Shown one piece after another: positions 23,633 to 34,213 of a stretch of DNA of 64,000 nt. The notes beneath the pieces were generated by a model. The model was not told the origin of the DNA. It made no database searches and worked only from the letters and a program-made list of their open reading frames with translations. The number at the start of each line of letters is the position of its first letter. The stretch's first letter is position 1. A program made the position numbers and the translations under genes. Source of the DNA: Siderastrea radians (taxonomy: Eukaryota; Cnidaria; Anthozoa; Scleractinia; Rhizangiidae); the NCBI GenBank assembly GCA_964017195.1, contig OZ024891.1, positions 10,019,182 to 10,083,181 on the forward strand, given 5' to 3'.

Positions 23633-26161
23633 GGGGTCGTTCCATTTTTTATCCGCACCCCCTCTAACGATGGCAGGATTCCCACCCCTCAGATTTTTTC
23701 CGACACCCTTTGAAGAAAAAAATCCGAAGGGTTCATTTTTCGGTGGCACCTTTTCAAAAAATTTCCGAAGGGTTCATTTTTTGGCGGCTCCTTTGATTTA
23801 ATAATCCGACCCCCCTTGTGCAGAAACTGGCCATCCTTAGGGGCCAACCATTTAACGTCTGAGAGGGGGGTTGGGTGATTTGGTATAGGCATGAATTTTT
23901 TTTTCAACCCGTTAATTCCCCGTGAATTTTTTTTTCGGGGTATGTGCTTGCAAGATATTTTTTTCTCCCTCCAACGTTCTGCATGAAATTTTTTTGGTGT
24001 GTGGTTGGGGTTTAAAGTATGCCTTCATTATAAAACAAATTATAAAAGGTTAAGGATCTGTGAAAGAAACTTTGAACAAATATATTAATTTTTATCTAAG
24101 AGTTTTTGAGTGACTTTTATAATACAGTACAATACCTTTAACACCAAATTTAAACATTGAGGTGACCCCTTCCCACTGATAAAAGGAGTCAGACCTGTTC
24201 CTGGAGTTTGATCATTTTGCAAGGTGAATGCGCCTACAGTAGAGTACATAGTGCGTGCATAGAGCTACAGAACAGTACAGTGTATAGCGCGAATGCATCT
24301 TCAGTACATATTTTACGGAAAGATAATGAGCCACATCCTTTCCTTGTTAAATAAAACTGGCAGCAATAAGTTGCTTTAGAGAGCTATCTAGAAAGGGTTA
24401 AATCCAATTCGCAGCTGAAGTACACATTACAAAGCCCCAAATTGAAAATAATCTGCACAGAGCTCTTAAGTTCCTTTGTTGCCAAAGAGTGAGATTTTTG
24501 ACGGCGTCATCTTTGTAGGGGGGTCTGGGGGCATGCTCCCCCAGAAAATTTTGAAAAATTAAAGTAGCCAAGACGTGTTTTCCTTTATTCTGAGAAGAAA
24601 TGTGACCCTTCGAAAGTAACTATTTAGATCCCAGATTTTTCTTTAAATTGGACTAATATCAACTCGATCTTTCTTGACATTCTCACTTATCCAGAAGTCA
24701 AATTAACATGCCATAACGCTTAAAAACAGCGTTGATGATGCTCTTTGTCGTAGTTCCAAGTAGCTTTCTTTACAGTAGCCAACAAATCTGCAGGTGGTTC
24801 GAAAGATGACTCTTTGTAGGCCATTTTGATAGTAAGCAAAAAGGCCAACGTACCGTCCACCTGGAGAGATGCTGCCGATAGCTGTTTTGTTTTTCCTTAT
24901 AAGAGACAGAACTCCCTCTTCACCGGCAGTTTAACGTGGTATAATAAGAACTGTTTTGGACACGTCATTTATCTTACCAAATTTATGGGTACCATTCCCT
25001 AGCTTCAATGATGACTGATATCCCCAGATCACATCCATGCCAAAACTGGATGATTTCTCATCATTTTCCTCACTTGCAAACTTTATTTGGGCTTCATCCC
25101 AGACCTTCTTGGGACAAAAATGAGGGGCAAATTCAATTAGACAACATGCACGAACATGGAAAACTACTGAGGCCTCTTGCAGTACCTATGGCTGAAGATA
25201 CATCCCGTAAAGTACAACAATTGATTACAGTACTTCACAATGAACACCACATTAACGAAATGACTGAAAAATGGCTTTGTCAAACACCAAACCCGCCTCG
25301 AATTCCAGTATTTTATACCCTTACGAAAATCCAAAAGCCGACTTGGGAGACCTTAGGAGTTTCAGGTCTAACAGAGAAGTTATCAGCATTTGTTGCCATA
25401 CTACTCCAGCTGTTAGCACAACAACAGAAGTCGTATCTCAAAGACTGATACAGTCAACTGACGCCATTAATTTCATTGACAGGACTAAAGTGCCAGAGAA
25501 CACAATCCTTGTATCTATGGACGTAACGAGCATTGTATACTAATATTCCACAAGAGAGGGAATACATACAGTATGCAAGGCATACGACACTTTCTATATT
25601 AAAAGACACACCTCCTATCCCTACACGTTTACTTGACAAGTGTTCAGGCAAATGTTACATGAGAGCTCATTCCAGTTTTGTGTCAAATAGATAGTTAATA
25701 AAGTTTACTTCATGTTCCAACAGCTATTCTGGCATTCTTGATTTAGAGTGCACTGAATACATTGTTCTTCAAATCACAACACCAGCCGTGATCTTGAAGT
25801 TCAGAAAACATGTATCAAGATTGGTAACCACAGGTGCTATAAATGTAAAGAAAAGGCCATCTGAGGAGAAAACATCATTGTGCAAAGAATCCTTCTTACC
25901 CAAGTCCAGATGCTAAAATCTTTTAACAGTCTGCTGATAAAGTTCGATGTGTCAACCCAGGAAACATCTTGCCAGAATTTTTTTCCAGCCCACTGTACGT
26001 GCGTGAATTTTTTTTTGGACAATAGTCTTGTGCAGGAAATTTTTTCTTACGCACATGCACTTGCAGGATATTTTTTTTCAAAATCACCCAACCCCCCCCC
26101 CCCCTCAGAAATTAAATGGTTGGCCCCTTAGGGGGGTTCGGATAAAAAATGGAACGTCCCC
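23633..26161. mobile_element. Inverted-repeat pair, possible non-autonomous DNA transposon
   Basis: The left end starts ggggtcgttccattttttat and the right end is its complement (ataaaaaatggaacgtcccc). Similarity extends inward across blocks such as ggccaaccattta and the T-run-rich gaattttttttt repeats (left to about 24005, right from about 25965). No clear target duplication is seen, so this could be one 2.5-kb element or two MITE copies in opposite orientation. A Penelope-like RT fragment lies between the arms. Confidence 0.55.
25008..25735 (+). pseudogene. Penelope-like element reverse transcriptase fragment
   Basis: Two overlapping frames (25008-25448 and 25271-25543) carry NPPRIPVFYTLTKIQKP, TEKLSAF, KSYLKD, DAINFIDRTKVPENTILVSM and DVTSIVY, which follow the order of the reverse-transcriptase N-terminal part of Penelope-like elements. 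The frame changes at least twice, and the DVTS strand runs into a stop instead of the expected L-Y-T-N-I-P continuation in the same frame. No GIY-YIG endonuclease is visible downstream. A dead fragment. Confidence 0.75.
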
Positions 26162-27818
26162 TGTTAACTCAATGGAATCGAAAAATTGTTCAAGTGGTTT
26201 CGGTAAAACTATACACTGAACAAACTAACCTTACGTTTTTCAGCTCCATCCGATTGATTTTGATGTTTACTTTTTGCACTTGAAAACCACGACAAAATAG
26301 CATTCGCCGATACATCTGCAAGTCCTTGTTAAGTCCGAAAATCTGCTGTCTGCTCCAAAAATTTCAATACATTCAGGCGTCAGGCGTCACGAGATTTATT
26401 TTGGTCAGTGGTGTTTATATGGGCCAAAAGGTGGTTTTGTAGGCGACTCATTGCATCGTGTGCCATCGTTAAATGTGAGCCCAAACTATGTCGCTTGGAT
26501 GAGCGGTATGCGCCATTTACAAAAGCCCTCTATGTAGGACGCCCAAAAAAGCGCTGGCTCCAATGTCCCCGATTTCCAGCGATGCGGAGATTTTCAGGAA
26601 GAAGGGCAGAATATATTATATTATATTATTATATACGAAAAACAAGACACTTAGCCAGACTGTCCCCGTGAAAATCCAGTTGTCGTCCTCGGTAGAATTA
26701 GCTCTCGTATAGTGAGAAAAGATTGAACAAATAAAACTAGCTGAGGTAAAATAGCGCAGTGGATGACCATATATATATTCTGAATTTTTAGGAAGTTCCA
26801 TTCTTTCCAGTCGTGTTTGCGTAAAGTTACTGATGCCTACGAGTAGGTGGTCTTACATAAGTAAGATTTTCGTAACCGGACCCATGAAATCCACAGTGAA
26901 TAGTTTTAATTTCTGTCTACTGTTTAAATGTTTGTCAGTTTTACTCTGATTTACTATAACATTATTAAACAATGGACTTATAGTGTTTTTTGTGTGTGGT
27001 TTTCGAGAGGGGGGAGGGGGTGATATTTCGCCAGCGATGCCCAGTCTGCTAGTTATTTCTGCTCTACACCATGTTGTTTTTGCGCGCCCAGGTTTCAACT
27101 ACACACACACACTGATCCCTAGCCAAGGACAATTGACTCCTGTACCAGTCTACATGTACCTTTTAACATGAAGTTTTTGCGACCCTACGCGGGTCTTTGC
27201 TTTAGGCTAAACAGGGCTTAGCCTGCGAGAGGAGACGCCTTTTACGACTATTTATTTATTTATTCATTTATTTATTTTGCGGGCGGAGAGAAAGTGACAC
27301 CTAAAAAAATACTTCCGTTTTCATAGGCTAAACAAGACTTCCAAATGTCGTGTCGTAATCATGGGCCAAGACGTAATTGCGCCGGTCTATATAGAGGCAG
27401 ATGGTGCTGACCAATGTGGCTCTCCTGCGCTCCGAGCCTCACATGCTATCGGCTGGGCAGGTGGGGGTGAATAGAGTCAATAGAATGTAAACAAACAAAA
27501 ATGACCTTCGTCTTTTTTCATATGGCCCGCCAGACGAAGGATTTTTCATACTTGATTAACGCCATTTTTAGCGACCCATACGGGTCTCTGAGCGAAGACC
27601 AATCAGAGTAGTCCATTGGCACCCCTGGAGATAGAATTGCCAATTACAGGTTATACTAGGCACAATGAAATGTGACTTGCGGTTGAACGTTCAACATGAG
27701 TCGATTACGAAACCGATAAAAGAAGCAAATGTAATATGAGACATATGTTGCGAGTCACACCACTCCCCAGTTTTGGCGCGAAAACTGGCCGCTCAAAGGA
27801 GTCGAGTCGTCGTCGTCC
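26162..27818. other. Intergenic sequence
   Basis: No supported exon or element. A small ATTT-rich tract lies near 27250. 'gcgacc(c)tacgcgggtct' near 27179 and 'gcgacccatacgggtctc' near 27572 are related short repeats. Confidence 0.5.
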
Positions 27819-28411
27819 TAGGCCTAGCTACAAAAATCCCGAAAAATGGCCTTAAAATTTTTACTGAATTTCTCCAAAATGATCTAAAAATCTCCGGTTT
27901 CACCTTTAAAAATCCCATAAAAACTCCTAAAAATCTCTAAAATCCCATGATGTGGTGAAAATTCCATGGCTTTGGTGGGCTTTCTGCTAGCGCCCACATA
28001 AGCCAAATCAACAAGCTCTGCTGAGCCCACCATTTGGAACTCACAGACAGCAAGGAATGCTTGATTATGGGTAAAACCGCCGACCGATACAGTGAGGGCG
28101 CATCAAGGGGGCATCAAAAAGTTTCGTCACCTGAATCGCTTGTGGCGAAACAACTCACAGACAGCAAGGAATGCTGGATTATGGGTAAAACCGCCGACCG
28201 ATACAGTGAGGGCGCATCAGCGGGGCATCAAAAAGTTTCGTCACCTGAATCGCTTGTGGCGAAACAATTCTAAGTTTCAAGCTATTTTGTGACAAATAAA
28301 CAAAAAACCTTGAAAATATTCACCAAAACCTCTAAAAATCCCTCGAAATCTCTAAAAATCTTACAGTTTTCTAAAAATCCTGAAAAAATTCGGATTTTGT
28401 AGCTAGGCCTA
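27819..28411. mobile_element. hAT-like MITE
   Basis: Terminal inverted repeats start TAGGCCTAGCTACAAAA on both sides (27819 inward, 28411 inward), then diverge into related AAAATCC-rich sequence. Flanks are cgtcgtcc (27811-27818) and agtcgtcc (28412-28419), a near-perfect 8-bp duplication as for hAT elements. There is no transposase; the interior contains a 115-bp tandem duplication. Confidence 0.7.
28039..28267. repeat. 115-bp tandem duplication inside the MITE
   Basis: Two copies of a unit starting ctcacagacagcaaggaatg (28039 and 28154), differing at a few bases. The unit keeps an open frame in two phases by chance; no gene is claimed. Confidence 0.85.
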
Positions 28412-28551
28412 AGTCGTCCTCTCGTTCAGGCGGGAAAGCTCGCTCTAAATGGAATGCAGAAAAAAAGCAAAAAAGAAAGAAAGAAACGCTGAAAGACCGC
28501 CACCGCTCATTTAACAACTCTTCAGTTGGTCAAAATGCCTGAAAATGCTAT

Positions 28552-28557
28552 CTCATG
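28552..28557. other. Left 6-bp target-site duplication of the Polinton
   Basis: ctcatg directly precedes the first base of the left terminal repeat and is repeated exactly at 52990-52995. A 6-bp duplication is the known hallmark of Polinton/Maverick integration. Confidence 0.95.
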
Positions 28558-28792
28558 AGTAGTATGGGTGGCCACTTTGGGACTTTGTATCGAAAAAGAC
28601 CCACCCCCCTCATTTTGAAACCAATGAGCGACTAGTGCCATTCCTTTTTATCATGTGATCACGGTCATGAGAATGGACCAATGAGAGACGGGGTCAAAGG
28701 TCACTTTAGGGGAAGAGTGAGCGGAAGTCATGTGACCGGAAATGGGTGTGACCAGAAGTCACGTGGTTTGCGATGGGAAACCGCTGAGTGGG
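28558..28792. repeat. Left terminal inverted repeat of the Polinton
   Basis: Starts AGTAGTATGGGTGGCCAC and matches the complement of the right end over about 235 bp, with scattered substitutions and one indel of about 15 bp near 28705. Adintovirus-like elements use such repeats for integrase recognition and protein-primed replication. Confidence 0.95.
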
Positions 28793-29317
28793 ATGGAAAC
28801 AAATAAAAAAGAGACGGTGAGTTGTGTTTTCTTTTTTTAATAAGAACATCAGTCTCATGTGTACACATGTTTTGTTAGGTGTTACCGCACATTCCTTATT
28901 GTATGTGCTGGAAGAGATCGGGTACTCTCCCATTGTCTAGTGGGGGTGTCAGTGGCTGAAGGAAAAAAGATGACATCGAGCACAAAGATTACATGCGGTT
29001 AAGATGCGAAGCACACTAAAGGAGTAAAGTTCCCCATCAAATGAAATCAGTCCACTGTGATGGTGTGTCTTGGAAGACGGAAGTCACCGAGGTGCAATCC
29101 AATGGCCACCGTTGTACCGAGAAGATATCATATCACTGACGAAGTGGTGGAGATTCAAGTCTATTTCTCGACTTAATGGAGAAATGTATAACCGGTGCTT
29201 TCTTTGGCATTACATGTCAATTAAATCACTGACGAAGTGGTGGAAATCCAAGTCTATTTCTCGACTTTCGACATCGAGGTATATTTGGGAGAAACATGGG
29301 GGAGAAGTCCGTAAGCC
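28793..29317. other. Left sub-terminal region with short tandem repeats
   Basis: No intact gene. Two copies of a segment starting tcactgacgaagtggtgg lie at 29133 and 29226. The phrase 'acatcgaggta' recurs at about 29271, 29452 and, in the right arm, 52494. This is probably the eroded flank of the polymerase gene. Confidence 0.5.
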
Positions 29318-29990
29318 CCATCCACTATTACAAAGCAGAACTGTACTCTCGTGATGCGTTCTGTGGAGGTCGGACCAATGCCACCAAGTTGAACGTCAAC
29401 GTGGAATCCAGCGAACACAGTCGACCTAATGGTATGTTGATCACCCTTTCAACATCGAGGTATTTTAAGTTGATGAGGTGAGTGCAGAAATGGAATCAGA
29501 CTCTAAGTCCGGGATGCCTTGCGGTACGTGTTAGAAACCAACATTCTCTTTGTGTCATTGCAATACAATGCAACAAAGTGGGAGAAGAACAAAGTCACCT
29601 GGATAACAAATGATTTTTCTACCAACTTTGGAAGAAGTACATGCAATTGTCCATCCACTATTACAAAGCAGAACTGTACTCTCGTGATGCGTTCTGTGGA
29701 GGTCGAACCAATGCTGTGAAGCTGTATCACAAGACGGAATCGAGGGAACACGGTCGACCCAATGGTATGTTGATTTTGGTACGTCCGAACTAGAAAAAGC
29801 CGTGAAATTAGGGTACCAGGGCAATTATCAGAAGCCACCGGTTGTACACGACATGGAAGGTCGAGAGGTGGTGTTTCAGGCGTGTCACCAGTCTCCGATC
29901 ACGTAGGGAAAGAAATCATCACCAGGCAGTCAACAGAGGAAATCGTGGATTGCTTGCTGATTCATGGAGAGGAAGAATGTGCTCGTACTA
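29318..29990 (+). pseudogene. Protein-primed DNA polymerase (pPolB), catalytic-region remnant
   Basis: The plus strand carries SRDAFCGGRTNA twice, near 29345 and 29678. This resembles the R-(D/E)-A-F-x-G-G-R-T-N-A segment just before polymerase motif A in Polinton pPolB. The second copy is followed by KLYHKTES; a further scrap, TSELEKAVKLGYQG, sits near 29780. The two copies are about 333 bp apart and look like an internal tandem duplication. Stops and frame changes separate the scraps. The exonuclease motifs, the D-x-x-S-L-Y-P strand and the Y-x-D-T-D active site are absent, so no functional polymerase core is left. Confidence 0.7.
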
Positions 29991-30642
29991 TTTGAATTGG
30001 CTGGTAAAGGCTTCTTCTTCTTTTTTGTCGTGGGCAAGAATGGTTTTGACATGTTCTGTAATGTCGTCCAAGTTATGTTGGAAAACACTTTCACGCAGTT
30101 TATTGACTTTGTGTCGTCGTTCGAGTCTCTTTTGTAAAAGCTCCTCAAAATACTGGTCTCGTTCATCAGTCTTGTAGGTGCGTCCTGCTAATTCCAAAGG
30201 AAAGACAATGGTGTTGTTTCTGTCAATGACAGCTAGATTGTCCAAATCTTTTTGGATTTGGTTTTTGAGTTCGTTGTGTTCTGTACTTTTCAGGATGGCG
30301 GTGGCTTCATCTTGAATTAATTCTTTGTAATGCTCGGCCACGTCCTCGAGATCATAACCAGCTTGTAGACCTCGTCGAACCAGTTCTAATATGTAGTCAT
30401 TAGTGTTGTTGAAGGTTTTGGGATCCAAATTCTTGCAATAGTCCATGTTGATGTCGGCGTCGTTCTTTGCGTTGTAGATGGGTGGAATGAAGTTTGGCTT
30501 TGAGGTATTGTCTTTTTATACTGAAAGGTGTGACGTCATCGGTCCTGTCATCAATCAAAGGTGACGTTTGTACCAGAGGTGCAGCCGGATTGTATTGGTA
30601 AATGTAGCGGACGACGTGTTCTTGGAAGTGTACTGTTTTCAT
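29988..30642 (-). pseudogene. Conserved helical Polinton protein, probably frameshifted
   Basis: Two minus-strand frames make up this locus: 30400-30642 (starts MKTVHFQEHVVRYIY) and 29988-30446 (152 codons). The second stays open upstream of its first ATG back to a stop at an A5 run near 30510, where the first would need a one-base shift to enter it. A single gene with one frameshift is the simplest reading. The longer part is highly charged and mostly helical (NDYILELVRRGLQAGYDLED; LQKRLERRHKVNKLRESVFQ), without membrane segments or cysteine clusters. Its last 27 codons recur on the plus strand at 48157-48237. Function unknown. Confidence 0.55.
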
Positions 30643-30898
30643 TTTCTCAAAAGTCTAACATCAGTGATGAAGGCAAGCGATTAGGTTGTTAAGACAGTCT
30701 TAAGGGAAAACCCAGGTGTCTTCTCAATCTACTCCTTGGACTAAACGGAGAAGGTGCGTTGAAATCTTCCAGAAAACGAGATAAGACGACACTCCAAAAA
30801 GGTTTCTTCCCAAAACGACTAAAACTGGGATACACAGTAGAAATAAGGTGTCTTCTCTCCCGTTAGAAGAGGTTGATGAACAAAGAAGAGTTGTGTTG

Positions 30899-31621
30899 CT
30901 AGTCTCCGTGTTCTGGAAGTAAGCAGTAAAGCTCGCGGTGGTTGTCGAGACTGTTTTCCAAGGAACAGGTGGTTTGAAAGAGCCGTTTGACTTCAGCTAA
31001 AGTTTCTGTGGTGGGATGTCTGGAACCTACTACGGCGCTGTGTTTATGGAGTGTGGGGGATCCTTGCATTGGAAGAAATCCCTTGTCAGAAAGCCATTGA
31101 TGTCCGTCCCAATAACAATGACTGTCCTTATATTGATACCATTGTTTTTCTGGTATGTTGTAAAAATAAACGGGTTTGTGTTGATTGATAGCTAACTCGA
31201 CCGTCCAGCCTGTTCCTCCTTGGACGTTCGGTCTTTGCAGGGGAATGCTACAGGTTGCTGTTAAGTTAGTCCCATCACCTTGGCTGTTGCCACACCCAGT
31301 ATCGCCCAGCTGATTTTGAAAGTAACCAAAGGCGTACACGGCAGCAGCAGGTTTGACGATGTGAAAATTTCGTAGTTGAAGGTGCCGCGAAAAGGTGTTG
31401 GGAGTAAACAAATGTTTACCAGTTTTTTGGGCTACACGTTTTAGGTGAGGTTCGGCTTCATTAAGATCTTCTGGACGGAGGGGTGTGATGAATTTGCTTC
31501 GGCTGTGATGGGGAGGGACGATGATATGCATGTGCATGCCACATTCCTTTGCGCATTGTTCTGCATATTCATCGATACCAATGGCTCCTCCACTGTAAAT
31601 GTGGTAGTGATTGGTCGGCAT
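30899..31621 (-). CDS. SLOG/Rossmann-fold nucleotide-binding protein
   Basis: 240 codons from an ATG. Motifs in order: YSGGAIGIDEYAEQCAKE (residues 9-26, the glycine-rich loop and first helix of SLOG/LOG-type Rossmann folds), KPAAAVYAFGYFQ (90-102, central strand) and QGGTGWTVELAINQHKPVYF (134-153, the G-G-T-G/A-W-x-V-x-x-A-I signature). Known SLOG proteins bind or process nucleotides or nucleotide-derived signals, and phages often carry them. A role in nucleotide sensing or salvage during infection is inference. The 5' end overlaps the upstream zinc/coiled-coil gene by about 180 bp in another frame. The frame is intact. Confidence 0.75.
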   Translation of the reverse strand: MPTNHYHIYSGGAIGIDEYAEQCAKECGMHMHIIVPPHHSRSKFITPLRPEDLNEAEPHLKRVAQKTGKHLFTPNTFSRHLQLRNFHIVKPAAAVYAFGYFQNQLGDTGCGNSQGDGTNLTATCSIPLQRPNVQGGTGWTVELAINQHKPVYFYNIPEKQWYQYKDSHCYWDGHQWLSDKGFLPMQGSPTLHKHSAVVGSRHPTTETLAEVKRLFQTTCSLENSLDNHRELYCLLPEHGD

Positions 31622-31872
31622 GATGCGGGAATGAAAGGCGCTTGATTTTGGTTATCCTTTTGTATTCCATGTGAACAACTCAAACAAAGTTCCATGTCAT
31701 TTTCTTTTTCATAACGTTCTTGACAAGTAGGACACCACGATTGTCGTTGGAGTTTCATGTGTTGACGATATAGTCGATCGTATTGGATTTTCCAGCCACG
31801 TCTGGTATCTCGGAGATCGTCGATGGTGCGATTGGCTTCTTGGAGGGATTGAATGAGAGCGGGCAAATTCAT
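31441..31872 (-). CDS. Coiled-coil, two-CxxC zinc-binding protein (left-arm paralogue)
   Basis: Starts MNLPALIQSLQEANRTI, runs through a helical segment rich in Arg and Gln, then CPTC and CLSC about 16 residues apart (residues 47-66), a plausible zinc site. The arrangement (L-P start, L-Q-E-A, helix, C-x-x-C, E-L-C-x-x-C) matches the ORF at 43271-43507 on the other arm, so the two are paralogues. Only the first 75 or so codons resemble the paralogue. The remaining half overlaps the SLOG gene in another frame and may be accidental, so a frameshift or early end is possible. Function unknown. Confidence 0.55.
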   Translation of the reverse strand: MNLPALIQSLQEANRTIDDLRDTRRGWKIQYDRLYRQHMKLQRQSWCPTCQERYEKENDMELCLSCSHGIQKDNQNQAPFIPASCRPITTTFTVEEPLVSMNMQNNAQRNVACTCISSSLPITAEANSSHPSVQKILMKPNLT

Positions 31873-31981
31873 GTCTGGTGTGATCCGTATGGAATGTGTT
31901 GTTTATATCCATAAGGATAGGATTGAAACGTGTTAGGGTTCAAGACACGCTTGTTAAAGACGAGCTTGTAGTTCTTGGTTT

Positions 31982-32509
31982 TCAGCGATGGTTTTGATTC
32001 GTTTGGGTTCGGCGACGCGTTGAATCCGGTTCTGGCATGGTGATGTGCGTCACATCCAACTGCAAACTGTCGTCGACTTCAAAGTTCTCATTTGAGTTCA
32101 ACATTTTACTAATCTGATCCAATATGCGTCGTGCACCTGACAAAGGATCGCGCCAATCGCCGACAGTTACATTGGCTGAGGTGTGGGCCGATTGAAGTCG
32201 GTTGGAAGATAAATAAATTTGAATTCTGTCATGGTCTGGGATGGACTCGGTGAGATCTTCTATAACGTCAGCCAATCCTTCTTCAAACGCGCGCACAATA
32301 TTGCCATGTCCTTCTGGAAAACCCTCTGGCGGGTTTTCCACTCGTAGATGATACGATGTTCTGGTAATACCATAACTACGAGCATTCCTTTGTCTGAAGG
32401 GTTCTAAACGAAAAACAAAATGTCCTCGTCGACCCAGGGCGCCGCCTTGTTGTTCCCATTGCTGCATATACTCATTAAGATCATCGTCGGACTCGGTGTT
32501 ACTTGCCAT
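31982..32509 (-). CDS. Orphan N-terminal domain of Polinton DNA polymerase
   Basis: The ATG at 32509 gives 175 codons, starting with an acidic stretch. The segment SYGITRTSYHLRV, the helix FEEGLADVIEDLTESI, the strand DRIQIYLSSNRLQSA and the end FEVDDSLQLDVTHITMP match the N-terminal domain of Polinton pPolB: a conserved strand-helix-strand unit ahead of the exonuclease. The frame ends right after this domain with a basic tail and stop, so it cannot be a full polymerase of about 1000 residues. It may be a truncation or may persist as a stand-alone protein; the frame is clean. It shares an upstream region of about 130 bp with the divergent gene at 32639. Confidence 0.65.
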   Translation of the reverse strand: MASNTESDDDLNEYMQQWEQQGGALGRRGHFVFRLEPFRQRNARSYGITRTSYHLRVENPPEGFPEGHGNIVRAFEEGLADVIEDLTESIPDHDRIQIYLSSNRLQSAHTSANVTVGDWRDPLSGARRILDQISKMLNSNENFEVDDSLQLDVTHITMPEPDSTRRRTQTNQNHR

Positions 32510-32638
32510 GCTAACAAGAAATGATACGTTGAAAAGATAGAGAGGTGATATATAGACTGTTTGATTGACAGCTTCTTTTTTCTTATATATATACAGGCAC
32601 CACTCATCCTTTTTCATCACTTTTTATTTGTTCAATGT
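32510..32638. promoter_or_regulatory. Divergent promoter region
   Basis: A 129-bp gap separates two outward-facing start codons. TATA-type runs are gatatatag near 32548 and cttatatatatacag near 32581. One promoter for each direction is likely. Confidence 0.5.
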
Positions 32639-33233
32639 ATGGAGAGACGATTGCGTGCATCGACTCGTGTTTTTGGTAAAAGCAAAGACAAAGAAGTCCC
32701 TAAAATGGAATCTCCTTTTACTGCCAGTGGCAATATCGATTATTGTACCCGTTTTTATCAAGAAGTGGTGGAATGTCTATGGAAACGGTGTTGGATCGTA
32801 GCCATTCTCCAATACATTCATCGACACGTGTGCGATTTAGAACCCCCCGTCCAACCCATGTACAGTGAAGAAGCGCTCCTTCACGGGCGTCATGTCAATG
32901 AGTCCATTAAAACGGGACTACGTCAGCTCTCTCTAGAGAGTATCTATCAATCGTGGCGTCGCTTACTACTGGACTATCATTTGGAGATCCCGTGCTGGCA
33001 ACCCAACGACATTGAATTAAAATATATTCGTGGTACAAATCACGAGTCCCGATCTCGTGACAGAACAAATCTTAGAAGAAATCGTATCGTTTCGACGCCA
33101 ATGTAGTACCTTCACCTATGAACTCTTGGGTTTAACCCATGAAGACGTGGATAACATTTTTGGGTGGTCACGTGCAACCTTACGTCAACGTGGATGGGCG
33201 GGCATCGACATACCCGATGGACCTGAACGTTGA
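32639..33233 (+). CDS. Hypothetical Polinton protein, possible frameshift
   Basis: The ATG at 32639 opens a frame to 33106 (MERRLRASTRVFGKSKDKE, then a helical part with YCTRFYQEVVECLWKRCW and QSWRRLLLDYHLE). In an overlapping frame 33030-33233 reads like natural protein (TEQILEEIVSFRRQCSTFTY; FGWSRATLRQRGW), while the first frame degrades into Arg/Ser-rich sequence in the overlap. A one-base shift near 33040-33060 would join them, but this is inference. No known domain recognised. Confidence 0.45.
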
Positions 33234-33295
33234 CCCCTATTTTTTGTCTCCACCAATCCTAGCTAAGATCACGTCAACATCACGTCATCATCGCC

Positions 33296-33303
33296 TATAA
33301 AAT
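33296..33303 (+). promoter_or_regulatory. TATA box of the GRF-finger gene
   Basis: TATAAAAT lies 49 bp upstream of the ATG at 33345, in a gap of about 110 bp after the previous gene. Confidence 0.65.
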
Positions 33304-33344
33304 AGCGTGTTCTTTTTTCATTCTTTCTCTCTCTTCAATTCACC

Positions 33345-34019
33345 ATGGCCACGAAGAGACCTTTGCAACAACTCGAAGAGATGGTCACTGCTTTACCGCC
33401 TACACCGACGGAGAAAAAGTCCAAAAAAGAGAGAAAAATCAAAATCAAAAAACCACCCCAAGTGGATCCTTCTTCACCACCACCAGTACCGTCAACACCT
33501 ACAACGACCACATTGTCACCACCACCACCAGTACCGCCGCCGCCACCACCACCGCTCATCAATATGGATGACTTATTCAATGGTGACAATATTCTCAATT
33601 TGTTAAATCCGCCTGCTGCTAGTTATCAAGTACAACTACCGCCTATGGAACAAGCTTGTCAATCCGTTGTCTGTCCTATGCATCAAACAGACCTAACTTG
33701 CTTTCAAGCCCAAACCACAGGAGACACTTACATCAAATGCCAAGAAAAGAAATGTGGCCTCTTTTGTCATCAAGATCAAATCGCCACTTATCTCAAGATC
33801 ATTAATGAAAAACTCCATCCTGATTATCTCAAAAGAACCCTGGTGTGTGACTGTGAAGAACCCGTGGTCTTACGAATCAGCAGATCCCAAGCCAACCCCA
33901 ACCGTCCTTATTTCACATGCAAAGAAACACCCGAGGATCGATGTCCTTTCTTTCAATGGGCCGACAAACCCTTGAAACCCAAGAACCGAAAAAAACAAAG
34001 ACAAGACACGACCAAGTAA
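33345..34019 (+). CDS. Proline-rich protein with GRF-type zinc finger
   Basis: 224 codons. An N-terminal Lys-rich stretch (KKSKKERKIKIKK) is followed by a long proline tract (residues 45-70), a first cysteine/histidine cluster (CPMH, then KCQEKKCGLFCHQ near 133-143) and a C-terminal GRF-like finger from about residue 168: CDCEEPVVLRISRSQANPNR, then PYFTCK and CPFFQWAD. GRF fingers bind single-stranded DNA in topoisomerase III, APE2 and NEIL3. A role on viral DNA during replication or packaging is inference. A TATA box lies 49 bp upstream. Confidence 0.7.
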   Translation: MATKRPLQQLEEMVTALPPTPTEKKSKKERKIKIKKPPQVDPSSPPPVPSTPTTTTLSPPPPVPPPPPPPLINMDDLFNGDNILNLLNPPAASYQVQLPPMEQACQSVVCPMHQTDLTCFQAQTTGDTYIKCQEKKCGLFCHQDQIATYLKIINEKLHPDYLKRTLVCDCEEPVVLRISRSQANPNRPYFTCKETPEDRCPFFQWADKPLKPKNRKKQRQDTTK

Positions 34020-34167
34020 AGACACACGAACTGTTTTTAATGAACAATGATTATGATACATGATAAAAACAAATGAAAAAGCAGGTCCGGAAAAAAGAGC
34101 ATGATCGACCGGGGCGCCGGTAAAATGAAATACACGCGCTCTTTTGACTTTTTTGACTTGTGAAATC

Positions 34168-34176
34168 TATAAAAGG
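34168..34176 (+). promoter_or_regulatory. TATA box upstream of 34214
   Basis: TATAAAAGG lies 46 bp before the ATG at 34214. An AATAAA at about 34191 could serve as the poly-A signal of the preceding gene. Confidence 0.65.
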
Positions 34177-34213
34177 CTGATGTTGTAAGAATAAAATTTT
34201 TATTAGTGTGGCC

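Noticed and set aside
28034..28292. Repeated 79-codon ORF
   Set aside because: It is a 115-bp tandem duplication inside a MITE, open in two frames by chance.
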